From assembly GCF_011039085.1 (NCBI RefSeq), contig NZ_JAAKEI010000014.1, positions 1 through 64,000 of the forward strand: DNA of 64,000 nt, in the 5' to 3' direction. The translations under genes and the position numbers were made by a program. This document shows, one piece after another, positions 15,551-23,731 of this stretch. Within the stretch, counting starts at the first letter, position 1. Every line of letters starts with the position of its first letter. The DNA is from Desulfovibrio sp. ZJ369 (GTDB lineage Bacteria; Desulfobacterota; Desulfovibrionia; Desulfovibrionales; Desulfovibrionaceae). The notes beneath the pieces were generated by a model, which was not told where the DNA came from, searched no databases, and worked only from the letters and a program-made list of their open reading frames with translations.

Positions 15551-16189
15551 ATGAAAAGAGCCGCCATGCCCGAGAAAGCCGTTGATTCCGCAGAGTCCCC
15601 TGGCGTGCAGAAAGCCGCCCTGCGCGAGCGCATCCGCAGGCAACGCCGCGAGCAGCCGCCGGGCCTGGCCCGCGCGCGCAGCCTGGAGGCCCAGCAGCGC
15701 CTGCTGGATGCCCCATGCTGGGGCGCTGCGCGCTCCGTGGCCCTTTATGTGGCCCTCAAGGGGGAAGTGTCCACCGATGCATTGCTGGAGGCCGCCTGGC
15801 GGAGCGGGCGCACAGTCTATCTGCCGCGCGTGCATCCGCATGAGCCCGGCCGCATGAGCTTCGTCGCCTGCGCCGGTTTTGCGCAGTTGCGGCCCGGCCC
15901 CTTTGGACTGCGCGAGCCCGAGGAAAGCCTGCCCGGCTTTGGAGCGGAAGACATCGGCAATGGTTTTGACCCGGATCTGCTGGTGCTGCCCGGCCTGGCC
16001 TTTGACCGGCGCGGCGGCCGCCTGGGTTTTGGCGGCGGCTATTACGACCGTTTTCTGGACGACGCCAGGCTGCACTGCCCGCGCGTGGGCCTGTGTTTCG
16101 CCTTTCAGGTGTTCAGGGAGCTGCCTCTTGAGCAATGGGATCAGCGCGTGCAGTTTCTGTGCACGGAAGAGAGCTTCGTATGTCTGTGA
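15551..16189 (+). CDS. fau: 5-formyltetrahydrofolate cyclo-ligase
   Basis: A 212-residue enzyme that converts 5-formyl-THF to 5,10-methenyl-THF with ATP. The C-terminal signature GLAFDRRGGRLGFGGGYYDR is the family's ATP/folate loop, and an early basic stretch (ALRERIRRQRREQ) fits the N-terminal helix. A second ATG at 15566 with a weak AAGAG may be the real start. The stop overlaps the next gene by 10 bp, so the two are co-transcribed. Confidence 0.92.
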   Translation: MKRAAMPEKAVDSAESPGVQKAALRERIRRQRREQPPGLARARSLEAQQRLLDAPCWGAARSVALYVALKGEVSTDALLEAAWRSGRTVYLPRVHPHEPGRMSFVACAGFAQLRPGPFGLREPEESLPGFGAEDIGNGFDPDLLVLPGLAFDRRGGRLGFGGGYYDRFLDDARLHCPRVGLCFAFQVFRELPLEQWDQRVQFLCTEESFVCL

Positions 16190-16935
16190 GTTTCCTTCCT
16201 TTTGCCTTTCCGGGGCTTGAAAATGTGCGCTGCGTTTTTCAGACCCGTCCGGGCGGGGCAAGCCGGGGCGCATACGGCGGCGGCAATATCTCTTACAGCA
16301 CGGGCGACGACCCCGCCCATGTGGCGGCCAACCGTTGTTCTCTGCTGCAAAGTCTGAAAGGCGAGGGCCTTGCCGCCTGGGCCGAGCTCAATCAGGTGCA
16401 CAGCGACACCCTGGTTTTCGAGCCGGATGCCGTAGGCTGTGAGGCGCAAGCCATAGTGGACGGCGACGGACTGGCCTCGTCGCGTCCGGGCCTTGGCCTG
16501 CTGATCAAGACGGCCGACTGCCAGCCCATTCTGCTGGCCCATCGCAGCGGCCGCCACATAGCGGCCTTGCATGTGGGCTGGCGGGGCAATCGTTGCAACT
16601 TTCCGGGCACGGGCGTGGCCCGCTTCTGCGCGCATTACGGCCTCAGGCCGCGCGATCTGGTGGCCGTGCGCGGGCCGAGCCTGGGGCCGGAAAAGGCGGA
16701 GTTCGTCCATTTCGAGCAAGAGTGGAGCGCGGACTTTCGCCCCTGGTTTGATCCGGCTTCGCGCACAATGGATCTCTGGGGGCTGACCCGCGCGCAGTTG
16801 CTGGAGGCCGGGCTTCTGCCGCGCCATATCTACAGTCTTGACTGCTGCACTTTTTCACTGCCAGGTCAATTCTTTTCCTACCGGCGGGAAAAGAAGTCCG
16901 GCCGCCAGGCCAGTCTGATCTGGATGACAGGCTGA
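16180..16935 (+). CDS. pgeF: YfiH/PgeF-family multicopper-like protein (laccase domain)
   Basis: A 251-residue protein of the DUF152/YfiH family. Members act as purine nucleoside phosphorylase/adenosine deaminase or as a peptidoglycan-editing factor (both reported for the family). The metal ligands are visible: NQVHSD, KTADCQP, and ALHVGWRG. The start at 16180 lies inside the preceding folate gene; the longer frame is out-of-register coding sequence. Confidence 0.88.
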   Translation: MSVSFLPFAFPGLENVRCVFQTRPGGASRGAYGGGNISYSTGDDPAHVAANRCSLLQSLKGEGLAAWAELNQVHSDTLVFEPDAVGCEAQAIVDGDGLASSRPGLGLLIKTADCQPILLAHRSGRHIAALHVGWRGNRCNFPGTGVARFCAHYGLRPRDLVAVRGPSLGPEKAEFVHFEQEWSADFRPWFDPASRTMDLWGLTRAQLLEAGLLPRHIYSLDCCTFSLPGQFFSYRREKKSGRQASLIWMTG

Positions 16936-17035
16936 AGTCCGCGCGTATTGATGGCGTAGCGCGTTTTGCGCATGAAAGGAGCTGAACGCTCTCATCTTTC
17001 GATACGTCAGCCCTGTGATCCGGGTCCGGGCCGCA

Positions 17036-17064
17036 TTGACAGCGCGCCGCCCCGCGTCTAGAGT
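17036..17064 (+). promoter_or_regulatory. Sigma-70 promoter of the cobalamin riboswitch/btu operon
   Basis: TTGACA at 17036-17041, a 17-bp spacer, then TAGAGT at 17059-17064. Transcription would begin near 17071, right where the riboswitch begins. Confidence 0.6.
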
Positions 17065-17070
17065 GCTCCC

Positions 17071-17232
17071 TGGCTACGGTAGCCGGGCTTTTTCCGGCTT
17101 GAAAAGGGAATCCCGTGCGAAGCGGGAGCGGACCCGCCGCCGTGAGCCCCATAACCGCATCCCTTTTTGCGCCACTGGAAACGGGAAGGCCGGGACTGCG
17201 GGGGGCAAGCCGGAAGACCTGCCGTGCCGCGG
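17071..17232 (+). ncRNA. Cobalamin (B12) riboswitch aptamer
   Basis: The order of conserved blocks is that of the AdoCbl riboswitch: AAAAGGGAA (17102-17110), CCCGTGCGAAGCGGG, CCGCCGCCGTGA, GCCACTGG, GGGAAGGC, and the B12 box GCCGGAAGACCTGCC (17209-17223). It lies between a good promoter and an intrinsic terminator upstream of btuCDF. B12 binding should therefore reduce expression of the transporter. Confidence 0.93.
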
Positions 17233-17312
17233 AGCCGTTTGATACGGGCTTCGGCAGCGGTGTCTACCGCTCCGGCAACGGGTTTTTGCCGGAAAGGCGG
17301 AGGAAATACGGA

Positions 17313-17344
17313 CCTCTTCCATGACGCATGGAAGGGGTTTTTTT
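17313..17344 (+). terminator. Intrinsic terminator of the B12 riboswitch
   Basis: Stem CCTCTTCCATG/CATGGAAGGGG with a three-base loop, followed by seven T. It lies 80 bp after the aptamer, fitting a transcription-termination expression platform. Confidence 0.8.
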
Positions 17345-17534
17345 GTGGCCTGCGGCGCCTGCCGGGCGGCCGCGGCGCGGGACAGCTCGCGGGTGCGCTG
17401 TCACAACCTTGCGCAAGGCTCACTGCAGGCCCTCCGGCATGAGCGGGCGGTACGCCGCCACATGGAGAAAGGCTGCTTTGCGGCGGACGATGTACTGAGG
17501 GCTGACCCCAGCAGCAGCCCGGGCGGTTGAGCAC

Positions 17535-18617
17535 ATGAGCAAGCCGGATCTGATCCCCGCATTTTCAGGAGCGGCCGCGCAACGCCGCCTGTTATGGGCC
17601 TTGGCCGGGCTCGCGGCGCTCTGGCTTTGCTCCCTGCCCCTGGCCTGCCTGCCCGGTCCGATGCCCTTGAGCGCGCACGAGGTTTTCCGGGCCCTGGCCG
17701 TGAATTTCGGTTTTTCGGACGCGCCGCAGAACAGCGCGCAATCGCTGGTGGTGAACCAGATCCGTCTGGCGCGGGTCTGTCTTTCGGCGCTCTGCGGCGG
17801 GGCCCTGGCCGTGGCCGGAGTCGCGCTGCAAGGCGTGCTGCGCAACCCGCTGGCAGATCCTTTCACCCTGGGCATTTCCGCGGGGGCGGCCTGCGGAGCC
17901 AGCCTCGCCATTGCCCTGGGCGGCATGGCCGGAAGTCAGATTCGTTTGTCCGGCCTGTTCGGGCTGTCCCAGGCGGGGCTGGTGGCTCCGGCAGCCCTGG
18001 CCGGAGCCTTGCTGGCGTTGTGCGGTGCGCTTTGGCTGGGCCGGAGCCGGGGAAGCTTCAGCCGGGAGAGCGTGATTCTCGCAGGCATTGCCGTGGCCGC
18101 CTTTCTGGGGGCGCTGGTGGCGCTGATCAAGGCGCTGAACGAGGAATCCGTCACCAGCATCGTATTTTGGATTATGGGTTCCCTGCAGGGCCGCGGCTGG
18201 GACAGCCTGCCCCTGCTTCTGACCACGCTCGTGCCCGGGCTTCTGGCCGTGGCTCTGGGCTGGCGCGCCCTGGATGTGCTCTCCCTGGGCGACGAGCAGG
18301 CCGCGCAACTGGGTCTCAACGTGGGCCGGGCGCGTTTCTGGCTGCTGGCCGGGGCCAGTTGCATGACTGCCGGTTGCGTGGCGGTGGCCGGCGTCATCGG
18401 TTTTGTGGGTCTGGTGGTGCCGCATGTGCTGCGCCTGCTGCTGGGGGCCGGGCATGGGCCGTTGCTGACCGGCGCGTTTTTCGGCGGCGGTATTCTGCTG
18501 GTCTGGGCCGACGTTCTGGCCCGCAGCGTACTGGACGGCGGCCAGGAATTGCCGGTGGGCGTTGTGACGGCCCTTTTGGGCGGCCCGTTTTTCGCCATGC
18601 TGGTGCGGAGGCGCTGA
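17535..18617 (+). CDS. btuC: Cobalamin ABC transporter permease, FecCD family
   Basis: A 360-residue inner-membrane permease of the BtuC/FecCD family with about ten hydrophobic segments. Recognisable blocks are VNQIRLARV, the GVALQGVLRNPLADPFTLG motif near 100, and late GFVGLVVPHVLRLLLG, which contacts the ATPase. The upstream riboswitch makes cobalamin (or a precursor) the likely cargo. Its stop overlaps the start of btuD by 1 bp (TGATG). Confidence 0.93.
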   Translation: MSKPDLIPAFSGAAAQRRLLWALAGLAALWLCSLPLACLPGPMPLSAHEVFRALAVNFGFSDAPQNSAQSLVVNQIRLARVCLSALCGGALAVAGVALQGVLRNPLADPFTLGISAGAACGASLAIALGGMAGSQIRLSGLFGLSQAGLVAPAALAGALLALCGALWLGRSRGSFSRESVILAGIAVAAFLGALVALIKALNEESVTSIVFWIMGSLQGRGWDSLPLLLTTLVPGLLAVALGWRALDVLSLGDEQAAQLGLNVGRARFWLLAGASCMTAGCVAVAGVIGFVGLVVPHVLRLLLGAGHGPLLTGAFFGGGILLVWADVLARSVLDGGQELPVGVVTALLGGPFFAMLVRRR

Positions 18618-19522
18618 TGCTCACGGTGCGCGGGCTCACAGCGGGATACGGCGGGCGGCGCGTGCTGCGCGGGGTGAGTTTTGCGGCCCGCGCAGGAGAA
18701 AGCGTGGCCCTGCTGGGGCCTAACGGCAGCGGCAAGACAACGCTGCTGCGGGCCATCTCGGGCGTCTTGCGGCCGGAAAGCGGGCATCTGGCTCTCCAGG
18801 GCAGACCGCTGGAGCAGCTTGGGCCGCGCAGCCGGGCCCGTCTCGCGGCAGTGGTGCCGCAGCGCGGCGAAGTCCCGCAAGGGATGAGCGTGCGGCAGAT
18901 GGTGCTTTTGGGGCGCTACCCCTATCTTTCCTGGCTGGGCGGCTACAGCGGCCGGGATTACGCGGCGGCTGAAGAGGCTCTGGCAGCCACGGCCGCGTTG
19001 GATCTGGCCGAGCGCCGGGTCAGCGAGCTTTCGGGGGGGGAGCTGCAACGCGTGCTGCTGGCGCGGGCGCTGGCCCAGCAAAGCCCCCTGCTTCTGCTGG
19101 ACGAGCTGGCTGCCGGTCTGGATCTGGCCCGCATGGTGGAATTGTTCGACCTTCTGGAACGCTGTCGGGCCGCCGGGACCTGCGTGCTGATGGCCATGCA
19201 CGATTGCAACCTGGCCGCGCTGTACGCCACGCGGCTGATCGGTCTGAAAAACGGGCGTGTGCTGTTTGACGGCCCTGTAACCCACGTCTTTACGGAGGAG
19301 CGACTCAGTGCCTTGTACGATCTTCCCATACGGGTTTTTCCGCATCCGCAATGGGGGCTGCCCCAGGCGCTGCCGGGCCGCGCGGCCGGCCCGTGGAGCC
19401 ATGCCGCTTCTTCTGTTCAGCCTTGCGGCTGCGCTGCCGACGCCCCCGGCCCTGGCCGTGACGCCGGCTGTGCCCCGGAGCGACTACCAGGCCATTGCCG
19501 GCACAACAGTGGACAGCCCTGA
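18617..19522 (+). CDS. btuD: Cobalamin ABC transporter ATP-binding protein
   Basis: ATPase with Walker A GPNGSGKTT (about 35-43), signature LSGGELQR, Walker B LLLLDEL, and the switch His in AMHD. It is tightly coupled to btuC. The frame continues 122 bp into btuF and ends in a proline/alanine/cysteine-rich tail of about 50 residues that is not part of the ABC fold. Either the overlap is real or a frameshift has removed an earlier stop. The core of about 250 residues is normal. Confidence 0.9.
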   Translation: MLTVRGLTAGYGGRRVLRGVSFAARAGESVALLGPNGSGKTTLLRAISGVLRPESGHLALQGRPLEQLGPRSRARLAAVVPQRGEVPQGMSVRQMVLLGRYPYLSWLGGYSGRDYAAAEEALAATAALDLAERRVSELSGGELQRVLLARALAQQSPLLLLDELAAGLDLARMVELFDLLERCRAAGTCVLMAMHDCNLAALYATRLIGLKNGRVLFDGPVTHVFTEERLSALYDLPIRVFPHPQWGLPQALPGRAAGPWSHAASSVQPCGCAADAPGPGRDAGCAPERLPGHCRHNSGQP

Positions 19523-20369
19523 CAGAAAAAACAGCGCTCCGGCCCGGCTCTGCGTCACGGACGACGCAGGCGTCACTGTGCTGCTGGAGAAACCGGCCAC
19601 GCGGATTATTGCCCTTTACGGAGCCTACAACGAGCTGCTGCTGGCCCTGGGCGCGGGCGATCTGCTGGTGGCCCGCACCGTGGCCGACGCGCGGCTTCCG
19701 CAATTGGCGGAATTGGCGGATCTGTCCGTCATCGGCACGCATATGCGCCCTAATGCCGAACTGATTGTGGGGCAAAAGCCGGATCTGGTGCTGCAACTTT
19801 CCGGCCGCAAAGAGGCGCGACTTCAGACCGAGGCCCTGCGCAAGCTGGGCATCAATGTTCTGACGTTTGAGATGAATTCTTTTGAGCGGATGTTCGACGT
19901 GCTGGGGAAAATCGCGCTGCTCACGGGCCGGGAGCAACAGGCCGCCGCGCTGATCCGGGGCTGGCGCGGCCGCCTGGCCGCGCTCAGGGCCCGCCATGCC
20001 GGGCAAAGGCCGGTGCGCGTCTTTTACGAGGTCCGCTATCCGAACCTGCTGGCTGCCGGGAAGGGCAGCATCGTCGATGAGATCATTGCCTATGCCGGGG
20101 GCGCAAACGTGGTCCGGGAAGAGAAAAAGCTGGTGCGTATCAACGAGGAGGCCTTGATCCAGGCCGACCCGGACGTGTACCTGCTTCAGAAAGGCCCCAT
20201 GAATCCCGATCCCGAGCCTTTGGAGCGGCGGGCCCATTACAGGGAGCTGCGCGCCGCGCGCGCGGGCAGGGTGCTGGTTGTGGATGAGGATCGCTTTGCC
20301 CGGCCCGGCCCCCGCGCCGTGGATGCGGCGGAGGAGTTGGAGCGTTGGCTGCATCCGCAAGCACGTTGA
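19401..20369 (+). CDS. btuF: Cobalamin-binding periplasmic protein
   Basis: A 322-residue substrate-binding protein of the BtuF/FepB class. It opens with a short signal peptide (PLLLFSLAAALPTPPALA) and continues with ATRIIALYGAYNELLLALG and KPDLVLQLSG, the family's hinge strands. The late GGANVVREE and INEEALIQADPDVYLL are also typical. The start at 19401 has GGAG just upstream; the longer frame to 19308 lacks a ribosome site. It overlaps the end of btuD by 122 bp. Confidence 0.88.
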   Translation: MPLLLFSLAAALPTPPALAVTPAVPRSDYQAIAGTTVDSPDRKNSAPARLCVTDDAGVTVLLEKPATRIIALYGAYNELLLALGAGDLLVARTVADARLPQLAELADLSVIGTHMRPNAELIVGQKPDLVLQLSGRKEARLQTEALRKLGINVLTFEMNSFERMFDVLGKIALLTGREQQAAALIRGWRGRLAALRARHAGQRPVRVFYEVRYPNLLAAGKGSIVDEIIAYAGGANVVREEKKLVRINEEALIQADPDVYLLQKGPMNPDPEPLERRAHYRELRAARAGRVLVVDEDRFARPGPRAVDAAEELERWLHPQAR

Positions 20370-20417
20370 AAAAGTTCTTCCGCCCCCTGGCAATGTCCGG
20401 GGCCCGGGCTTGTGTTC

Positions 20418-20558
20418 CAGAGCAGATTACCTTTGACTTTTTATGAAAGTCAAAGGTGGCATTCAGGCGAAAAACGCGGTTTTCGCCTGAATGTACGCCG
20501 CGTTGCGGCGGCTGCCGCTTTCGCGTCAGCAGAGCATTTTCAAAGAGAAAATGCTCTA
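20418..20558 (+). repeat. Element A copy 3 (141 bp)
   Basis: Lies between btuF and cbiL. The left end reads CAGAGCA rather than TAGAGCA; the right end TGCTCTA is intact. The body is identical or nearly so to the copy at 38321. It may place a structured RNA between transport and biosynthesis genes of the B12 operon. Confidence 0.88.
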
Positions 20559-20624
20559 TGCCCCAGGCGCAGGGGCCGGGCGTTTTTCTCTGAAGGGAAT
20601 TTTTTCAAAGCGAGTTGAACGACT

Positions 20625-21350
20625 ATGACCGGAACTCTTTACGGCATCGGCGTTGGCCCGGGCGCGCCGGATTTGCTGACCCTGCGGGCCGTGGCCGTGC
20701 TGCGCAGCGTGGATGTGATTCTGGCCGCCGCCTCGCCGCGCAATGATTATTCCGCGGCGCTGGAAACCGCGCGCCCGCATCTGCGGCCCGAGACGCGTCT
20801 GTTGCGTTTGGAATTTCCCATGACCCGCGATCCCGGCACATTGCGCGCGGCCTGGCAAAAAGCCGCGCAGGCCGCCAGAGAAGTGCTGGAAGGCGGGGAA
20901 AGCGCGGCTTTTCTGACCATCGGGGACCCGTTGATCTACAGCACGTTCGGCTATCTTTTGCGCACCTTGCGGGAAAGCGCGCCGGATCTGCCCGTGGAAA
21001 TCGTGCCGGGAATCACCTCCTTTCAGGCCGCGGCGGCGCGTACCGGCACAGTCTTGTGCGAAAGCGGCGAAACGCTGCGCATCCTGCCCGGCATCAACGG
21101 CTGCAACGATCTGGCGGAAGAATTGCGCCATGCCGACACGGCCGTGATTCTCAAGGCGTATCGTAATTTTCCGGCCATCAGTGAAGCTCTGCGCGGCACG
21201 GGCCGCAGCGCGAGCTCCCTGCTGGCCAGCCATGTGGAGCAGGCAGAAGAAAACATCCGCCGCGGCATGGACGCGGTGGACGGCACGCCGCCTTATATGT
21301 CATTGATTTTAAGCCGGAAGCCGGAATCCGGCACGGGAAAAGGGCGCTGA
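20625..21350 (+). CDS. cbiL: Precorrin-2/cobalt-factor II C20-methyltransferase
   Basis: A 241-residue SAM-dependent methyltransferase of the tetrapyrrole methylase family. Motifs: GTLYGIGVGPGAPDLLTLRA at the N-terminus, FLTIGDPLIYSTFGYL, and EIVPGITSFQAAAA. It adds the C20 methyl in corrin ring synthesis (CbiL/CobI). It lies 255 bp after btuF in the same direction, with a 141-bp repeat between. It may share the riboswitch transcript, tying synthesis and uptake together. Confidence 0.92.
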   Translation: MTGTLYGIGVGPGAPDLLTLRAVAVLRSVDVILAAASPRNDYSAALETARPHLRPETRLLRLEFPMTRDPGTLRAAWQKAAQAAREVLEGGESAAFLTIGDPLIYSTFGYLLRTLRESAPDLPVEIVPGITSFQAAAARTGTVLCESGETLRILPGINGCNDLAEELRHADTAVILKAYRNFPAISEALRGTGRSASSLLASHVEQAEENIRRGMDAVDGTPPYMSLILSRKPESGTGKGR

Positions 21351-21359
21351 GAAGAACCC

Positions 21360-21394
21360 GGAGCGTTGAGCTCATTTCATGAGCAAAACGCTCC
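21360..21394. repeat. Palindromic repeat C between convergent cbiL and hypE
   Basis: GGAGCGTTGAGCTCATTTC followed by ATGAGCAAAACGCTCC, an imperfect hairpin in the 52-bp gap between convergent genes. Its place suggests a two-way transcript end, although there is no T-run. Confidence 0.6.
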
Positions 21395-21402
21395 AGGGAT
21401 CT

Positions 21403-22410
21403 TCAGCAGATCCGGGGCAGTTGGGCGCCTTCCAGCATTCCCAGGAGGCGCTGCCCGCCGATGCGGGTGCGCAAGGCGACCCAGCCGGGCTTGCCGTTGC
21501 CTACCGTGCCGATGCGCGCGGCCTCGGCTCCGTGCGGGGAGGCCCGCATGGCCGCCAGCGCGGCCTCGGCGCGCGCTTCGGGCAGAATGCAGATGCACTT
21601 GCCTTCATTGGCCAGATAGAGCGGGTCCAGCCCCAGAAAGGAGCAGCCGTTTTTTACGGCTTCGTGTACCGGAATGCGCTCTTCTTCAATGTCGATGCTC
21701 ACGCCGGACTGTTCCGCGATTTCATTGAGCGTGGTGGCCAGGCCGCCGCGCGTGGGATCGCGCAGAACATGCACCTGGCCCGCGGCGGCGATTACCTCCG
21801 CGATCATCCGGTTCAGCGGCGCCGAGTCCGAGGCCACGTCCGTGAGAAAGGAGAGATTTTCGCGGCTGCCCATGATCGTCAGGCCGTGATCGCCCAGCGC
21901 ACCGCTGATCAGCACCGCGTCGCCGGGCCGGGCATTGTGCCCCGAAGGAGCGGGAGCAGTGAAAACTTCACCGATGCCCGTGGTATTGATGAACATTTTG
22001 TCGCAGGCTCCGCGCGGCACGACCTTGGTATCGCCGGTCACGATGCGCACCCCGGCAGCGCGGGCCGCTTGCGCCATGTCCGCCGCAACGCGCTCCAGCG
22101 TCGCCAGGGACAGGCCTTCTTCCAGAATGAAAGCGCAACTCAGGTAGCGGGGCCGCGCGCCGAGCATGGCCACGTCGTTGACCGTTCCGTGCACGGCGAG
22201 GCTGCCGATGCTGCCGCCCGGAAAAAAGAGGGGCGTCACTGTGTAGGAATCCGTACTCATGGCCAGGGGGCCGCGCAGATCCTCCAGCAAAGCCGCATCG
22301 TCCAGACGTTCCAGGAGGGGATTGGCGAAATGGCGGAGGAAACATTGGGCCACCAGGCGTTGCGAGGCCCGGCCGCCGCTGCCCGCGTCCAGCAGAAGAC
22401 AATCATCCAT
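21403..22410 (-). CDS. hypE: Hydrogenase maturation carbamoyltransferase/dehydratase HypE
   Basis: A 335-residue HypE. It dehydrates the carbamoyl group on its C-terminal cysteine to the thiocyanate used for CN ligands of [NiFe] hydrogenase. The protein ends in PRIC with Cys335 last, as required. Also visible are the N-terminal LLLDAGSGGRAS, the STDSYTVTPLFFPGG loop, and DPTRGGLATTLNE. It starts 3 bp after the hypD stop. No other hyp genes are in the window. Confidence 0.96.
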   Translation of the reverse strand: MDDCLLLDAGSGGRASQRLVAQCFLRHFANPLLERLDDAALLEDLRGPLAMSTDSYTVTPLFFPGGSIGSLAVHGTVNDVAMLGARPRYLSCAFILEEGLSLATLERVAADMAQAARAAGVRIVTGDTKVVPRGACDKMFINTTGIGEVFTAPAPSGHNARPGDAVLISGALGDHGLTIMGSRENLSFLTDVASDSAPLNRMIAEVIAAAGQVHVLRDPTRGGLATTLNEIAEQSGVSIDIEEERIPVHEAVKNGCSFLGLDPLYLANEGKCICILPEARAEAALAAMRASPHGAEAARIGTVGNGKPGWVALRTRIGGQRLLGMLEGAQLPRIC

Positions 22411-22413
22411 GAA

Positions 22414-23505
22414 TCAATGCTCCCCGTATTTGAAGTAGGCCGCGCAACTGCCTTCGGTGGAAACCATGCACGGCCCCACGGGCGTGGCCGGCGTGCATTT
22501 TTTGCCGAACAACGGGCACTGCGGCGGCCGGAGTTGCCCCTTGAGCACCTGGCCGCAGCGACAGCCGGGCAAGGGGCGCGTTTCCGGCAGGCGCAGGTCA
22601 AGGCGGATCAGGGCGTCCAGATCGGCATATTCGGGCCGCAAGGCAAGGCCGCTGCGCGGGATGCGGCCAAGGCCGCGCCAGAGCGCGTCAGAGGGGGTGA
22701 AAAACTGTTCCATCAGAGCGCGGGCGCGCGCGTTGCCTGTGTCGCTCACCGCGCGGGGATAGGCGTTGATCACGGCCGGGGCCCTGTCCCGCAGTTGTTC
22801 GGCCATGATGCACAGGGCCAGCAGGATGTCCGCGGGCTCAAAGCCGCCCACAACGCCGGGCATGTGATATTCGTCGGCCAGAAAGGCGTAGGGCGCAAGG
22901 CCCAGAACCGTGGAGACATGGCCGGGCAAAAGAAAGGCTTCCACAGCGCAGGATGCGTCGTCAAGCAGCGCGCGCAGCGCGGGCGGCACCAGCTTGTGCA
23001 GGGAGAGCACGCAGAAATTTTCGATCTTTTTTTGCCGGGCCGTGAGCAGGGTGGCGGCCACGGTGGGAGCGGTGGTTTCAAAGCCGATGCCCAGAAAGAC
23101 CACCAGATCGCCGGGGTTGTTTCTGGCGAGCGCAAGCGCGTCCAGGGCCGAGTAGACGATTTCCACCCGCGCGCCCTGGGCCTGAGCGTGCTTGAGGCTG
23201 CGGCCGTCCGGGCCCGGCACGCGCAGCAGATCCCCGAAAGTGGCCACAATGACCTTGTCCCGTCCGGCCAGATCCAGAAATGCCGCCACTTCCGCGTCAT
23301 GGGTCACGCACACCGGGCAGCCCGGCCCGGAGAGATGCGTGACCGAGGCGGGCAGCAAAGAGCGCAGGCCGCTTTGAAAAATGGCCACCGTATGCGTGCC
23401 GCAGACTTCCATGAATCTCATGGAACGCCCGTTCAGAGCTGTTTCCAGACGTTGAAGCAGGGCGCGGCAGAGGTGGGGATCCTGAAAAGCGCTGTTGAGT
23501 TGCAT
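22414..23505 (-). CDS. hypD: Hydrogenase maturation iron-sulfur protein HypD
   Basis: A 363-residue HypD, the [4Fe-4S] scaffold on which Fe(CN)2CO is built together with HypC. Motifs: FMEVCGTHTVAI (first CGTH cysteine), SGPGCPVCVT, GFETTAP, and the C-terminal cysteine set including CRCGQVLKGQ and CPLFGKKCTP. Co-transcribed with hypE. The 226 bp upstream of its start (to argC) hold no recognisable gene. Confidence 0.96.
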   Translation of the reverse strand: MQLNSAFQDPHLCRALLQRLETALNGRSMRFMEVCGTHTVAIFQSGLRSLLPASVTHLSGPGCPVCVTHDAEVAAFLDLAGRDKVIVATFGDLLRVPGPDGRSLKHAQAQGARVEIVYSALDALALARNNPGDLVVFLGIGFETTAPTVAATLLTARQKKIENFCVLSLHKLVPPALRALLDDASCAVEAFLLPGHVSTVLGLAPYAFLADEYHMPGVVGGFEPADILLALCIMAEQLRDRAPAVINAYPRAVSDTGNARARALMEQFFTPSDALWRGLGRIPRSGLALRPEYADLDALIRLDLRLPETRPLPGCRCGQVLKGQLRPPQCPLFGKKCTPATPVGPCMVSTEGSCAAYFKYGEH

Positions 23506-23731
23506 GTATGCTCCGCGTGCGGCCGGGCCGGGTGCGCTGTGCGGAAAGAATTTTCACAGGGAGGGGTGCGCGCCGGCGACCGCTGTGCCTCTTCATAAAC
23601 CCGGAGATCTTTTTTGGCAAATGGCGGCTCGTCCCGCCTGGCGAACACTCCGCACGGGCGCAGTCCTTTGCTCGCGAATTGCGGAAGGGCGTAGTGTTCC
23701 TCGGCAGCTCCCTTGCAGGCTCGTTGCGCGC

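Noticed and set aside
17321-17530. 69-codon frame between the riboswitch terminator and btuC
   Set aside because: Its start lies inside the terminator stem, there is no ribosome site, and the residue composition is random-looking.
21379-23598. 739-codon plus-strand frame opposite hypE-hypD
   Set aside because: Shadow of two well-recognised genes on the minus strand.
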